Source: Clostridium sp.
Lineage (GTDB): Bacteria > Bacillota > Clostridia > Clostridiales > Clostridiaceae
DNA: 64,000 nucleotides
Assembly: GCA_031292145.1 (NCBI GenBank)
Contig: JARLHR010000084.1
Coordinates: 1 to 64,000 of the forward strand
Direction of reading: 5' to 3'
This document shows positions 16,625 to 24,689 of this stretch, piece by piece. The notes under the pieces were generated by a model. The model was not told where the DNA came from, searched no databases, and was given only the letters and a program-made list of their open reading frames with translations. Numbering within the stretch: the stretch's first letter is position 1; each line of letters starts with the position of its first letter. The position numbers were made by a program, and so were the translations under genes.

Positions 16625-17683
16625 CTATTCCTCCATATATATTTTTTCTAATTTAGCTATCATTTTTTCTAGTGAATATTCCTCTTCCACTAATCCTCTA
16701 GCTGTTATAACTATATTCCTATTTTTTTCTCTGTTATAATAAATGTCTTTAATTGTATTTACAAAATCACTAACAGAATGATTTTCTATTAAGTACCCTG
16801 TTTTTCTATTTTTTACACTATCACTTATTCCACCCACATTTGCAGCAACTACCAAAACTCCTGCACTAAAAGCTTCTATTATACTCATAGGGAAAACTTC
16901 CCTATGAGAAACTAATAAAGATACATCAATTTTTTCAAGGAACTTAGGAACCTCAGATACATTACCTATCATATTAACGTTTAAATTTCTTCTAGATATT
17001 TCATTAGCAATGCTTTCTCTTAAAGGACCATCCCCTGCTATATAAGCATTAAACTCTATATCTGTTTTTCCTATTTCATCTATTATATCTAAAAATAATT
17101 TATGATTTTTAACTTCATCTAACCTAGCTAATATTCCTATATTTAATGGATCGCTATCGTTTTTTAAATACTTAGAATTAAATTTGAATTGCTTAGTATC
17201 AGTACTGTTAGAAACAACAATTATTTTGTTTTCTTTTATTCCCTTATCCACCATTCTCTTTTTATCTAAATCACAAACTGTTAGCAATTTAGTAATAAAA
17301 GAATTAACATACCAAGCGAACGCCTTATTCCCTATCTTTTCTAGTGCTGTCAAATTATGTTTGGTGTATAATAGTTTTATTTTTTTTCTATATATAAATT
17401 TAGCCAACAATGACATCATACTTAATCTTAAAGAATTTGCATGTATTACATCCACTTTTTCTTTTCTAACTATATTAATAATTTTGAATACATTAACTAC
17501 AGGATTCTTACTTAAATAAACAAAAGAATTCATATTCTTAAGTTTATTCCTATATTCCCCATCCTCAGCAGCAGTAATCAAATTAATATTCCTCGATATC
17601 ATATTATTTTCTATTTTAAAAAAATAAGTTTCTGCGCCTCCAACTCTTAGCTGATCTGTTAATAATAAAACCTTTTTTTTCAT
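16625..17683 (-). CDS. Glycosyltransferase family 4
   Basis: About 352 residues. N-domain KKVLLLTDQLRVGGAETYFF has the GGAE loop; then DVIHANSLRLSMMSLLAKFI. The C-domain has VVSNSTDTKQF, NIGILARLDEVKNHKLFLDI and SHREVFPMSIIEAFSAGVLVVAANVGG, the E-x7-E donor-binding motif. The ATG at 17683 is chosen because AAGGTGG lies nine bases upstream; the frame is open for nine residues further without a ribosome site. It nearly abuts the genes on both sides and belongs to the exopolysaccharide operon. Confidence 0.88.
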   Translation of the reverse strand: MKKKVLLLTDQLRVGGAETYFFKIENNMISRNINLITAAEDGEYRNKLKNMNSFVYLSKNPVVNVFKIINIVRKEKVDVIHANSLRLSMMSLLAKFIYRKKIKLLYTKHNLTALEKIGNKAFAWYVNSFITKLLTVCDLDKKRMVDKGIKENKIIVVSNSTDTKQFKFNSKYLKNDSDPLNIGILARLDEVKNHKLFLDIIDEIGKTDIEFNAYIAGDGPLRESIANEISRRNLNVNMIGNVSEVPKFLEKIDVSLLVSHREVFPMSIIEAFSAGVLVVAANVGGISDSVKNRKTGYLIENHSVSDFVNTIKDIYYNREKNRNIVITARGLVEEEYSLEKMIAKLEKIYMEE

Positions 17684-17696
17684 ATAGTACCACCTT

Positions 17697-18956
17697 TTAA
17701 ATAATATCACTAAACTTATCTATTATAGTACTCCACTTATAATTATTACGAATAAGTTCTTGTGCACTATTTGATACTTTAATTATTAAATTTTCATCAT
17801 TTAGTAATTCTGCTACCTTACTAGAAAATTCTTTGTTATCATTACAAATAAATATATCCCTATTATTTATAGCATTTATTCCTTCTGCTCCTATATAATT
17901 AGTTATTACTGGAATACCCATAGCCATTGTTTCTAATATTTTAGTTTTTATTCCAGAACCATATGTTAATGGAGCAACTGCAATAGTACATTCTTGAACA
18001 TGGGGTCTTACGTCTTCAACTTCACCTGTAATTTCAACATTGTTATAATTAAAAAGTTCTTTTCTAAATTCGTCTGGACATTTTCCAACAATTCTAAACT
18101 TTACATTCGGAATTTTATTAATTATCTCAGGAAAAATGTTGTTTAAAAACGCTCTCACTGCATCCTTATTATGCGCTACATACATATTTCCTAAAAATAC
18201 TATATATTCTTTCTTTTTAGTTTCATATACTTTTTCTGAAAAATAATCATAGTCTACTCCTATGGTAATATCTAATGATTTATCTTCCGAAATACTTTTA
18301 TTAAAACTTTCCGCTTCTACCTTTGATACAAATATTACACTTTTGTAATATTTAGCAATGTTAATTTCATATTTAGAAAGAAGATTACTTTCCTTTTTTA
18401 TTATAAACTCCATTATATTTTTATTATCTATAAAACTATTTATAAATCCAGGCAATCTTTTAGAATATGCCCCTATTGCATCCCTACTTAATGTACCACT
18501 CTCGAGTTGCCTCTTATATCTTTTTGATAAAAGATCATCCATATCTAAAATTTTATTGTATTTGCTCTCATCTAAATCCTTTAAGTATTCACCTGTTCTA
18601 GCCATATCACATATAACAATATCTGGCTTATACTCATTAATAACTCTATCTAATTGTTTTTTTGCTCTTTTAGAATAATATACCGAAACTTGTAAGGGCC
18701 GGTTATTTGATAAGATTGATTGAAATACTAAATTCTTAATTTTTTCAAATTTACTAGGAAGATCTCCACAATAAACTTTTGTTATAAAATCTGGTTGCCT
18801 TATGTTTTTTTCATCTTCATCTATTAAAGAAAATAATCTTACTTCACAGTTATGCTGTTCAACTAATCCCTTACAATAATTATATAATACTACTTTTCTA
18901 CCATCATTAACCGGGTATATCAATCTAGTAGTGACAAATAACACCTTTTTCAACAT
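17697..18956 (-). CDS. Glycosyltransferase (GT-B, family 4-like)
   Basis: A 419-residue enzyme. The start KKVLFVTTRLIYPVNDGRKV with VLYNYCKGLVEQHNCEVRLF and the middle PDIVICDMARTGEYLKD are like those of sugar transferases of the TIGR03087 type. The C-domain has DITIGVDYDYFSE, VFLGNMYVAHNKDAVRAF and APLTYGSGIKTKILETMAMGIPVITNYIGAEG, the usual donor site. It is a full-length relative of the TGA-broken gene at 15468 (both share G-V-D-Y, N-K-D-A and G-x-K-x-K-x-L-E-x-M), and may cover its function. Confidence 0.86.
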   Translation of the reverse strand: MLKKVLFVTTRLIYPVNDGRKVVLYNYCKGLVEQHNCEVRLFSLIDEDEKNIRQPDFITKVYCGDLPSKFEKIKNLVFQSILSNNRPLQVSVYYSKRAKKQLDRVINEYKPDIVICDMARTGEYLKDLDESKYNKILDMDDLLSKRYKRQLESGTLSRDAIGAYSKRLPGFINSFIDNKNIMEFIIKKESNLLSKYEINIAKYYKSVIFVSKVEAESFNKSISEDKSLDITIGVDYDYFSEKVYETKKKEYIVFLGNMYVAHNKDAVRAFLNNIFPEIINKIPNVKFRIVGKCPDEFRKELFNYNNVEITGEVEDVRPHVQECTIAVAPLTYGSGIKTKILETMAMGIPVITNYIGAEGINAINNRDIFICNDNKEFSSKVAELLNDENLIIKVSNSAQELIRNNYKWSTIIDKFSDII

Positions 18957-18985
18957 TTATCTCCAATCCAATTTAAAAAATTAAT

Positions 18986-20032
18986 TTAAATAATGTTTTG
19001 ATAATCTCGAAGATTATCCATATATTTTTTATTTACAATGTAAATGCTATCCTCAGTCTCTAAAGTCATAACATCTGCTATTCCTATTAGCACTATTCTC
19101 TTTCCATTATTTATAGCTATATTAGATTTTGATTCAATTACCCTTGCATTTCCTTCAAGTATATTATTGTTAATATCTTTTTCTTTATATCTCTCAACTG
19201 ACTTCCAAGTTCCAATGTCATCCCATTCAATTTCACTTGGAATAACATAAATATTTTTTGATTTTTCCAATATTGCATAATCTATAGATATAGCTTCTGT
19301 TCTATGATACCTTTCATTTATTAACTTTTGTAAACTTTCTTCTCTTACATTTTCTATTTCGCGAATAGCCTCATATGTTTGTGGTAAATATTTTTTTATT
19401 TGATCTATTATAGTTGAAGTCTTCCATAAAAACATTCCACCATTCCAAAGATACGATTCATTTTCAAAATACTTCTTAGCTTTCTCTTCATTTGGCTTTT
19501 CAACAAATTTATCTACTTTGAACGTATTTAAAGTACCATTTTCACTAATTTTATTATTATATTTTATATATCCATAGCCTGTTTCTGGTCTATTTGGCTT
19601 CATCCCCAATGTTATTATTGCTTCTTCATTATTTTTTATGAACTCTTCTGCTCCTTCTATTATATTTCTAAATTTTTCTTCATTCTTTATTAGGTGATCT
19701 GAAGGAAGTACAATCATAGTTGAGTCTTTATAATGTCTACATATGACTAAAGCTGACAATGCTATACATGGAGCTGTATTTCTTCCTTCTGGCTCAATTA
19801 TTATGTTGCTCTCTGGTAATTCAGGCAACTGTTCTTTTACCAAATTAACATACATTTCACCAGTACAAACAAATATTCTTTCTATTGGTATAATAGGCCT
19901 TATTCTATTTACTGTCATTTGTATCATTGTGTCTTCGCCTATCAAATTTAAGAATTGCTTAGGTCTTTCTTCCGTTGATAATGGCCAAAATCTCGTTCCT
20001 TTTCCCCCCGCCATTATTAAAGCACATAGCAT
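18986..20032 (-). CDS. manC: Mannose-1-phosphate guanylyltransferase
   Basis: A 348-residue nucleotidyltransferase that makes GDP-mannose from GTP and mannose-1-phosphate. The signature LIMAGGKGTRFWPLSTEERPKQFL at residues 5-28 is the pyrophosphorylase motif; PEGRNTAPCIALSA and TGYGYIKYN bind the base and sugar, and VDKFVEKPN is the conserved sugar-binding FVEKP motif. The length fits the short single-domain form without the isomerase domain. GDP-mannose would feed the mannosyltransferases of this operon. Confidence 0.92.
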   Translation of the reverse strand: MLCALIMAGGKGTRFWPLSTEERPKQFLNLIGEDTMIQMTVNRIRPIIPIERIFVCTGEMYVNLVKEQLPELPESNIIIEPEGRNTAPCIALSALVICRHYKDSTMIVLPSDHLIKNEEKFRNIIEGAEEFIKNNEEAIITLGMKPNRPETGYGYIKYNNKISENGTLNTFKVDKFVEKPNEEKAKKYFENESYLWNGGMFLWKTSTIIDQIKKYLPQTYEAIREIENVREESLQKLINERYHRTEAISIDYAILEKSKNIYVIPSEIEWDDIGTWKSVERYKEKDINNNILEGNARVIESKSNIAINNGKRIVLIGIADVMTLETEDSIYIVNKKYMDNLRDYQNII

Positions 20033-20075
20033 TACAATACCTCCTAAAAATATTTATTTTAGATATCAACTATAC

Positions 20076-21044
20076 CTATAGTATGGCTATATTAATTTTA
20101 TCAGTCTCTATTTCCTTATTTATGAAAAATAAGTTTTTATAATATTCTACGTTTTCTCTAATTCCATCTTCAAAATCATATTCAGGAACCCATCCTAAAA
20201 ATTCTCTCGCTAAAGAATTATCTAAATAACTATGCAATATATCCCCTTGCCTTGGTTCTTTATAAATAACGTCAACATCGCTATTAAAAACTTTTTTTAT
20301 AGTTTCAAACAACTCATTCACAGTTACTGGCATATTGGTGCTAACATTAACAATCCTATTATCCCCCTTGTTCAAAGCAAGTAAATTTGCCTTAGCAATA
20401 TCTTTAACATAAATAAAATCTCTAGTCTGTTCCCCATCTCCAAATATAATAGGAGATTCATTATTTAAAAACCTATCTATAAATATAGAAACGACCCCAC
20501 CTTCTCCTTTTGGATCCTGTCTCATACCATAAACATTAGAATATCTAAAAATCGTATATTTAATACCATATAAGCTACAAAATGTTTTAATATAATGTTC
20601 TGGTGTATGCTTAGAAATCCCATAAAATGATATTGGTTCAACAGGATGCTTCTCATCAACTGGCAAATATTCCGGATTACCATATACAGCTGCTGAAGAT
20701 GGATAAATTATTTTGTTCACTTCAAATTTTCTACAACATTCTAATACATTTATAGTTCCTACAATATTAATATTAGCATCAAATCCAGGCCTTTTTAATG
20801 AAGTTTGTACATCTATTTGAGCAGCAAAATGATATACAATTTCTGGCTTTTCAATTTGAAATATTAACTTTAAGGCATCTATATTAGTTATATCACACTT
20901 ATAAAATCTTGCTTTATCATTTAAATTATCTATTTTTCCGGTTGACAAATCATCAATAACACAAACTTCATGGTTGTTATCTATTAACTCATCTACTACA
21001 TTTGAGCCTATAAACCCAGCTCCACCTACAACTACTATTTTCAT
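20076..21044 (-). CDS. NAD-dependent epimerase/dehydratase, UDP-glucose 4-epimerase-like
   Basis: About 322 residues of an extended short-chain dehydrogenase. MKIVVVGGAGFIGSNVVDEL gives the GxxGxxG NAD site, VYHFAAQIDVQTSLKRPGFD the substrate loop, SSAAVYGNP the catalytic serine and YGISKHTPEHY the YxxxK pair; FRYSNVYGMRQ and GDGEQTRDFIYVKD complete the pattern of GalE-like epimerases. The ATG at 21044 is used because AGGGGAT lies upstream; the frame is open nine residues further. It probably interconverts a UDP-hexose or its N-acetyl form for the exopolysaccharide. Confidence 0.88.
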   Translation of the reverse strand: MKIVVVGGAGFIGSNVVDELIDNNHEVCVIDDLSTGKIDNLNDKARFYKCDITNIDALKLIFQIEKPEIVYHFAAQIDVQTSLKRPGFDANINIVGTINVLECCRKFEVNKIIYPSSAAVYGNPEYLPVDEKHPVEPISFYGISKHTPEHYIKTFCSLYGIKYTIFRYSNVYGMRQDPKGEGGVVSIFIDRFLNNESPIIFGDGEQTRDFIYVKDIAKANLLALNKGDNRIVNVSTNMPVTVNELFETIKKVFNSDVDVIYKEPRQGDILHSYLDNSLAREFLGWVPEYDFEDGIRENVEYYKNLFFINKEIETDKINIAIL

Positions 21045-21054
21045 ATTACATCCC

Positions 21055-21720
21055 CTATCTTGCATGTTCATCCCCTAAAAACACACTAAAAGTTTTCATA
21101 ATTAACTTTATATCAAGTAGAGTATTTCTTTCACGTACATACTTAACATCCAGCTTCATCCAGTCTTCAAACCCAATATCACTTCTCCCTGAAACTTGCC
21201 AATAACAAGTGAGTCCTGGCTTTATTTCGAGCCTTTCAATCATCCAATCTTCAAATACATCTACTTCCTTTGGAAGTGATGGCCTTGGACCAACTAAGCT
21301 CATTTCACCCTTCAAAACATTTATTAATTGAGGAAGTTCATCAACGCTTGTCCTTCTTATAAATCTTCCAACCCTTGTTATCCTTGGATCTTCCTTCATT
21401 TTAAACATTGGTCCACTCATTTCATTTTTATTCCGTAGTGAATCCTTTAATTCTTCTGCATTGACTACCATAGACCTAAACTTATACATTTTAAATTTCT
21501 TTCCGTACCTTCCAACCCTTTCTTGGCTGAAAATCGGATTTCCTTCAGATTCAAGTCTGATTAAAGCAGCCACAACAAAAAATATCGGACTTAAAACTAC
21601 AAGCCCAATTACTGAACAAATCACATCCATAGTTCTCTTTAAAAAACAATATATTAATTTTGAATCTTCCTCTTGTTTTTTAAACAAAACTTCTTCATTA
21701 TTAAGTTCTAGTTGTTGCAT
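21055..21720 (-). CDS. Undecaprenyl-phosphate sugar phosphotransferase (priming transferase)
   Basis: A 221-residue membrane enzyme that puts the first sugar-phosphate on undecaprenyl phosphate. After a short N-terminus, one membrane anchor (TMDVICSVIGLVVLSPIFFV) is followed by the catalytic domain: NPIFSQERVGRYGKKFKMYKFRSM, KMKEDPRITRVGRFIRRTS, DELPQLINVLKGEMSLVGPRP and LTCYWQVSGRSDIGFEDWM. It is the short monotopic form (like the C-terminal part of WbaP). It opens the second transcription unit of the exopolysaccharide locus, behind its own likely promoter at 21865-21893. Confidence 0.9.
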   Translation of the reverse strand: MQQLELNNEEVLFKKQEEDSKLIYCFLKRTMDVICSVIGLVVLSPIFFVVAALIRLESEGNPIFSQERVGRYGKKFKMYKFRSMVVNAEELKDSLRNKNEMSGPMFKMKEDPRITRVGRFIRRTSVDELPQLINVLKGEMSLVGPRPSLPKEVDVFEDWMIERLEIKPGLTCYWQVSGRSDIGFEDWMKLDVKYVRERNTLLDIKLIMKTFSVFLGDEHAR

Positions 21721-21864
21721 TTACCTACTCCCCTAACTTATTAAATTACTCTACATTCTAAATTATTCTATATTATTGAAAATTATTACTTAAAATATAT
21801 ACATTTCATTTTTGGTTATCATTTCACAATAATGATAATAGCTACTGAATTACTAACTTTTATC

Positions 21865-21893
21865 ATTATATCATATCTTTACTATTGCGTTAA
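21865..21893 (-). promoter_or_regulatory. Candidate promoter of the second exopolysaccharide transcription unit
   Basis: TATAAT (21865-21870), 17 bases, TTAACG (21888-21893). It lies between the terminator at 21972 and the priming transferase gene, so the genes from 21720 down can be made without read-through from the tyrosine kinase gene. Confidence 0.55.
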
Positions 21894-21971
21894 GTCTTGT
21901 AAACATTGCCATTTAACATTTTTAATTTCCATATTTAGACCATATTTTTTCAATCTACTTACTCATTGTCT

Positions 21972-22030
21972 AAAAAAAAACGGAAAAGAGGCACCTTTCA
22001 CAATAAAAGGTATCTCTTTTCCATTTTTTT
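21972..22030 (-). terminator. Intrinsic terminator inside the exopolysaccharide locus (bidirectional)
   Basis: Long stem GGAAAAGAGATACCTTTT / AAAGGTGCCTCTTTTCC (21982-22022) followed in the minus direction by nine T. On the plus strand it is followed by CATTTTTTTG, so it could stop transcripts from both sides. Confidence 0.88.
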
Positions 22031-22060
22031 GATATTTTTTATGCCATATATAAATTGTTT

Positions 22061-22224
22061 TAGGCACATGAAAATAAATAACAAGTCCAAAGCTGCCATG
22101 ACTATTTTTCATCAGGCAAGGAAGTAAAGTGCCATCATAGCGGGCCTATTATGGCATTTTGCTGACGCAGGATGATGGAAAATATGCTGGCAGATGGACT
22201 TGTTATTTTTTTGATTGTGCCTTA
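22061..22224. repeat. MITE-like hairpin element, copy A
   Basis: Outer ends TAGGCACAT and TTGTGCCTTA are inverted; inside them ATAACAAGTCC and GGACTTGTTAT form a 12-base terminal stem. Within are imperfect arms and a central stem TGCCATCATAG/CTATTATGGCA. The internal strings CAGGCAAGGAAGTA, TAGCGGGCCTATTATGG and CTGACGCAG recur in similar form in the copy at 56120, which shares the same ends. It carries no gene. Confidence 0.75.
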
Positions 22225-22273
22225 TGCAAAGTCTGCATAACTAAATAAAAACATTCAAGGATTCAATTGTTAC

Positions 22274-22993
22274 TTAATTTTTTTCATTATTACTTCCATA
22301 GTAATAATAATACTTCCCTCTAGTATTTTCCACTGCATGTAGTACAGTTCCTATTATATTGGACCCTACTTTAGTTAGAAGATTTTTAGCTTCACTTACC
22401 GCTTGTCTGTTTGTTCTCTGCGCTCTTATAACAAGAATGGTTCCATCTACTTTTGTAGAAAGAATTTGAGCATCTGTAACCGCCTGAAGTGGAGCACTAT
22501 CTAAAATAACTATGTCATACTTTTGTTTTAAGTTTTCTATTAGATTATTCATAGAAGATGATGCCAACATTTCTGATGGATTAGGTGGAATCTTACCAGA
22601 TGGCAAAATATCAAGGTTTTCATTACGACTTTGTATTACTTCATCTAGTTTTTCTTTTCCTATAAGCACCTCTGATAATCCTTTCAAATTAGATATTTTG
22701 AAATTTTTATGTACTGAAGGCTTTCTCAAATCACAATCAACTATTATAACTTTTTTTTCATTTTGAGCAAAAGCTAATGCAAGATTTCCTGAAACCGTAG
22801 ATTTTCCTTCTGCTGCTTGTGCACTTGTAACTACTATTGTTTTTATTTCCTTATCAAATGATGAATATTGAATATTTGTTCTTAAAGTTCTATACGCTTC
22901 AGCTGCTATTGATTTTGGTTTTTGTTCAATAACAAAACCTCTATATTTTTGATTTGCTACTGCATCCTGTAATTTATTTCTTTTAAACATCAC
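22274..22993 (-). CDS. Capsular exopolysaccharide tyrosine autokinase (CpsD/CapB type)
   Basis: A 239-residue BY-kinase. AEAYRTLRTNIQYSS is the family opening; TSAQAAEGKSTVSGNLALAF near residue 55 is Walker A, KKVIIVDCDLRKPS Walker A', and YDIVILDSAPLQAVTDA Walker B. The C-terminus GKYYYYYGSNNEKN holds a five-tyrosine cluster, the autophosphorylation site. It pairs with the Wzz-like protein encoded just upstream (10-base gap), which activates it, to control polymer length and export. No membrane segment, as expected for the split Firmicute form. Confidence 0.92.
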   Translation of the reverse strand: MMFKRNKLQDAVANQKYRGFVIEQKPKSIAAEAYRTLRTNIQYSSFDKEIKTIVVTSAQAAEGKSTVSGNLALAFAQNEKKVIIVDCDLRKPSVHKNFKISNLKGLSEVLIGKEKLDEVIQSRNENLDILPSGKIPPNPSEMLASSSMNNLIENLKQKYDIVILDSAPLQAVTDAQILSTKVDGTILVIRAQRTNRQAVSEAKNLLTKVGSNIIGTVLHAVENTRGKYYYYYGSNNEKN

Positions 22994-23003
22994 CTATACC
23001 CCC

Positions 23004-23699
23004 TTAATCCAATTCATCAGGAATTGCACCGATAACCGGTACCCCTAAAATTTCTTCTAGTTGTTCCTTGGTTTTGAATGTATCATCCATAAATTCTAAT
23101 AAAAATGCTAATCCTGCGCTAATCATGAGCCCTAGTAAAAAAGCAATAGCTATATTTAATTTTTTATTAGGACTACTTGGACTTTCTGGCAGCTGTACAC
23201 TTTCTATTACTTTAACATTACCATTTGGTATAAGTTGTGTTGATGTTCTTATAAATTCCGTTGTAACTGATTGAACTACATCTTTAGCCAATTCTTTATC
23301 TGTACTTACATATTTAATTTCCAATATTTGAGTATTTGCACCTGGTGTAACTGTTAAGTTTTTAAGAACTTCTTCTGAAGTTGTGTTCAAATTATTTCTA
23401 TTAATAGCTCTTTCAATTAAATCATTAGTTGTTACTACCCCTGCATAGGTCTTCATTAATTGCTGATACATTTGTATATCGCTATTATTATAATTTTCAT
23501 CTTTACTGCTTTCTTTTCCTATAAACACCTTTGTACTTGCTTCATACTTTGGTGCTATTACGAAAAAACTAATAATTCCAGCAGTTACTGTCGCCATTAA
23601 TGTTATTGAAAGTATCAACTTCCACCTTTTAGTCAGTATATGCATTATTTCTCCAATGTTTATAGTTTCTTCATTTCTTATAATTTCTTCATTGTTCAT
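23004..23699 (-). CDS. Chain-length determinant/kinase activator (Wzz, CpsC/CapA type)
   Basis: A 231-residue membrane protein with two helices: LILSITLMATVTAGIISFFV near residue 33 and LNIAIAFLLGLMISAGLAFL near 185, with an outer domain between them. EINIGEIMHILTKRWK at the start and the PESPSSPNKK proline-rich stretch before the second helix are hallmarks of polysaccharide co-polymerases. The C-terminal cytoplasmic tail (FKTKEQLEEILGVPVIGAIP) would bind and activate the kinase encoded next. It is the first gene of the locus. Confidence 0.92.
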   Translation of the reverse strand: MNNEEIIRNEETINIGEIMHILTKRWKLILSITLMATVTAGIISFFVIAPKYEASTKVFIGKESSKDENYNNSDIQMYQQLMKTYAGVVTTNDLIERAINRNNLNTTSEEVLKNLTVTPGANTQILEIKYVSTDKELAKDVVQSVTTEFIRTSTQLIPNGNVKVIESVQLPESPSSPNKKLNIAIAFLLGLMISAGLAFLLEFMDDTFKTKEQLEEILGVPVIGAIPDELD

Positions 23700-23846
23700 C
23701 CTTCAAACTCCCCATAAATACTATTTTTCTTTATAACTTAAAAATTTTTATCCAACCGAAGAAATTTTTCTTCATTATTTAAATATAAATTTCAGTTAGT
23801 TCCCCTCGTCATTCCCATCTCCTTAAAAACTAGTGAATTTTCTACC

Positions 23847-23876
23847 ATTATATCACAAAATACTTATCTTTAGCAA
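23847..23876 (-). promoter_or_regulatory. Candidate promoter of the exopolysaccharide locus
   Basis: TATAAT (23847-23852) preceded by TGTGA, giving a TG-extended -10; TTGCTA (23871-23876) 18 bases further. A leader of about 145 bases follows before the Wzz gene, with a small hairpin GAAGAAA/TTTCTTC. Confidence 0.55.
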
Positions 23877-24566
23877 AAATTGTCGTTTCTTTATACTTCT
23901 ACTACTTTTATAAATAGTTACTTTATATAAATAACCCAAGTTAAAAACTCAAATTATTTTAGCACTATATTAGCCTATAAAAATTTTGAAAATTATACAT
24001 ATAAACTTATCATAAAATACTTTAATAAATAAATCCATCCTAAAATTCCTCATTTCGTTATATTTTTTTAGTAATTCATAACATCTAAACATTTACACTA
24101 CCTTTTTCTATAAATTTACTTTAAATAATATTTTCATATATTTACGTATTTGAAGTTACAATCAAAAAAATTCACTACACTCATTACTTTTCAATTGTCA
24201 ATTGTCAATTCATGTTGAAAGCCAAAGGCTTTTCTTCTTTCATTGACAAGTTAGCATTGATTATTTTAAATTCCCATGCACCAAAAAAATTCAAACATTA
24301 ACTTTATAATTTTATAAAACAATTACCACTATCTATTTACTTTCTGGTATATATTTTATATTTTTATATAATTAATCAATATAAAAATACTCTTTATATT
24401 GTTAAATGATTTTATTATCACAATATTTCGCATATTTACTAGACTTTAATTAATTACTACACCAGAAATAAGAAACATATTGTATTTACTGTTTCTTATT
24501 TCGGTTAGCAATCATACAAATCTATAAATATGTAAATTTAAATCGATTTCAATCGTAATATAATTA
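23877..24566. other. Long AT-rich spacer, no gene seen
   Basis: No credible coding frame. It contains CAATTGTCAATT-type repeats with a GCCAAAGGC palindrome (24200-24260) like those after the GH43 gene, and a 12-bp hairpin AAATAAGAAACA/TGTTTCTTATTT within 24461-24505 that may act as a terminator or regulatory fold before the GH43 promoter. Confidence 0.6.
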
Positions 24567-24595
24567 TTGATTTTATGTAAACGTAATACTATAAT
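24567..24595 (+). promoter_or_regulatory. Candidate promoter and CcpA-like cre site of the GH43 gene
   Basis: TTGATT (24567-24572), 17 bases, TATAAT (24590-24595). The spacer 24575-24589 reads ATGTAAACGTAATAC, close to the catabolite-responsive element WTGNAANCGNWNNCW with two mismatches at the right end. Repression by CcpA would fit a polysaccharide-degrading enzyme. Confidence 0.5.
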
Positions 24596-24689
24596 TTATA
24601 TTAGAAATTTCTAAAATGTTTTAGCATTAATTAAAATATACACTTGAATTCAAGATAATAAAAAAATTAAAGAAAAGTGGGGATATTTA

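Noticed and set aside
22061-22224. Hairpin copy A as a c-di-GMP-I riboswitch because of CTGACGC and the three-part fold
   Set aside because: The conserved tetraloop-receptor and the CACAGGGCAAACC strand are missing, ends are inverted repeats, and it is not in a mRNA leader.
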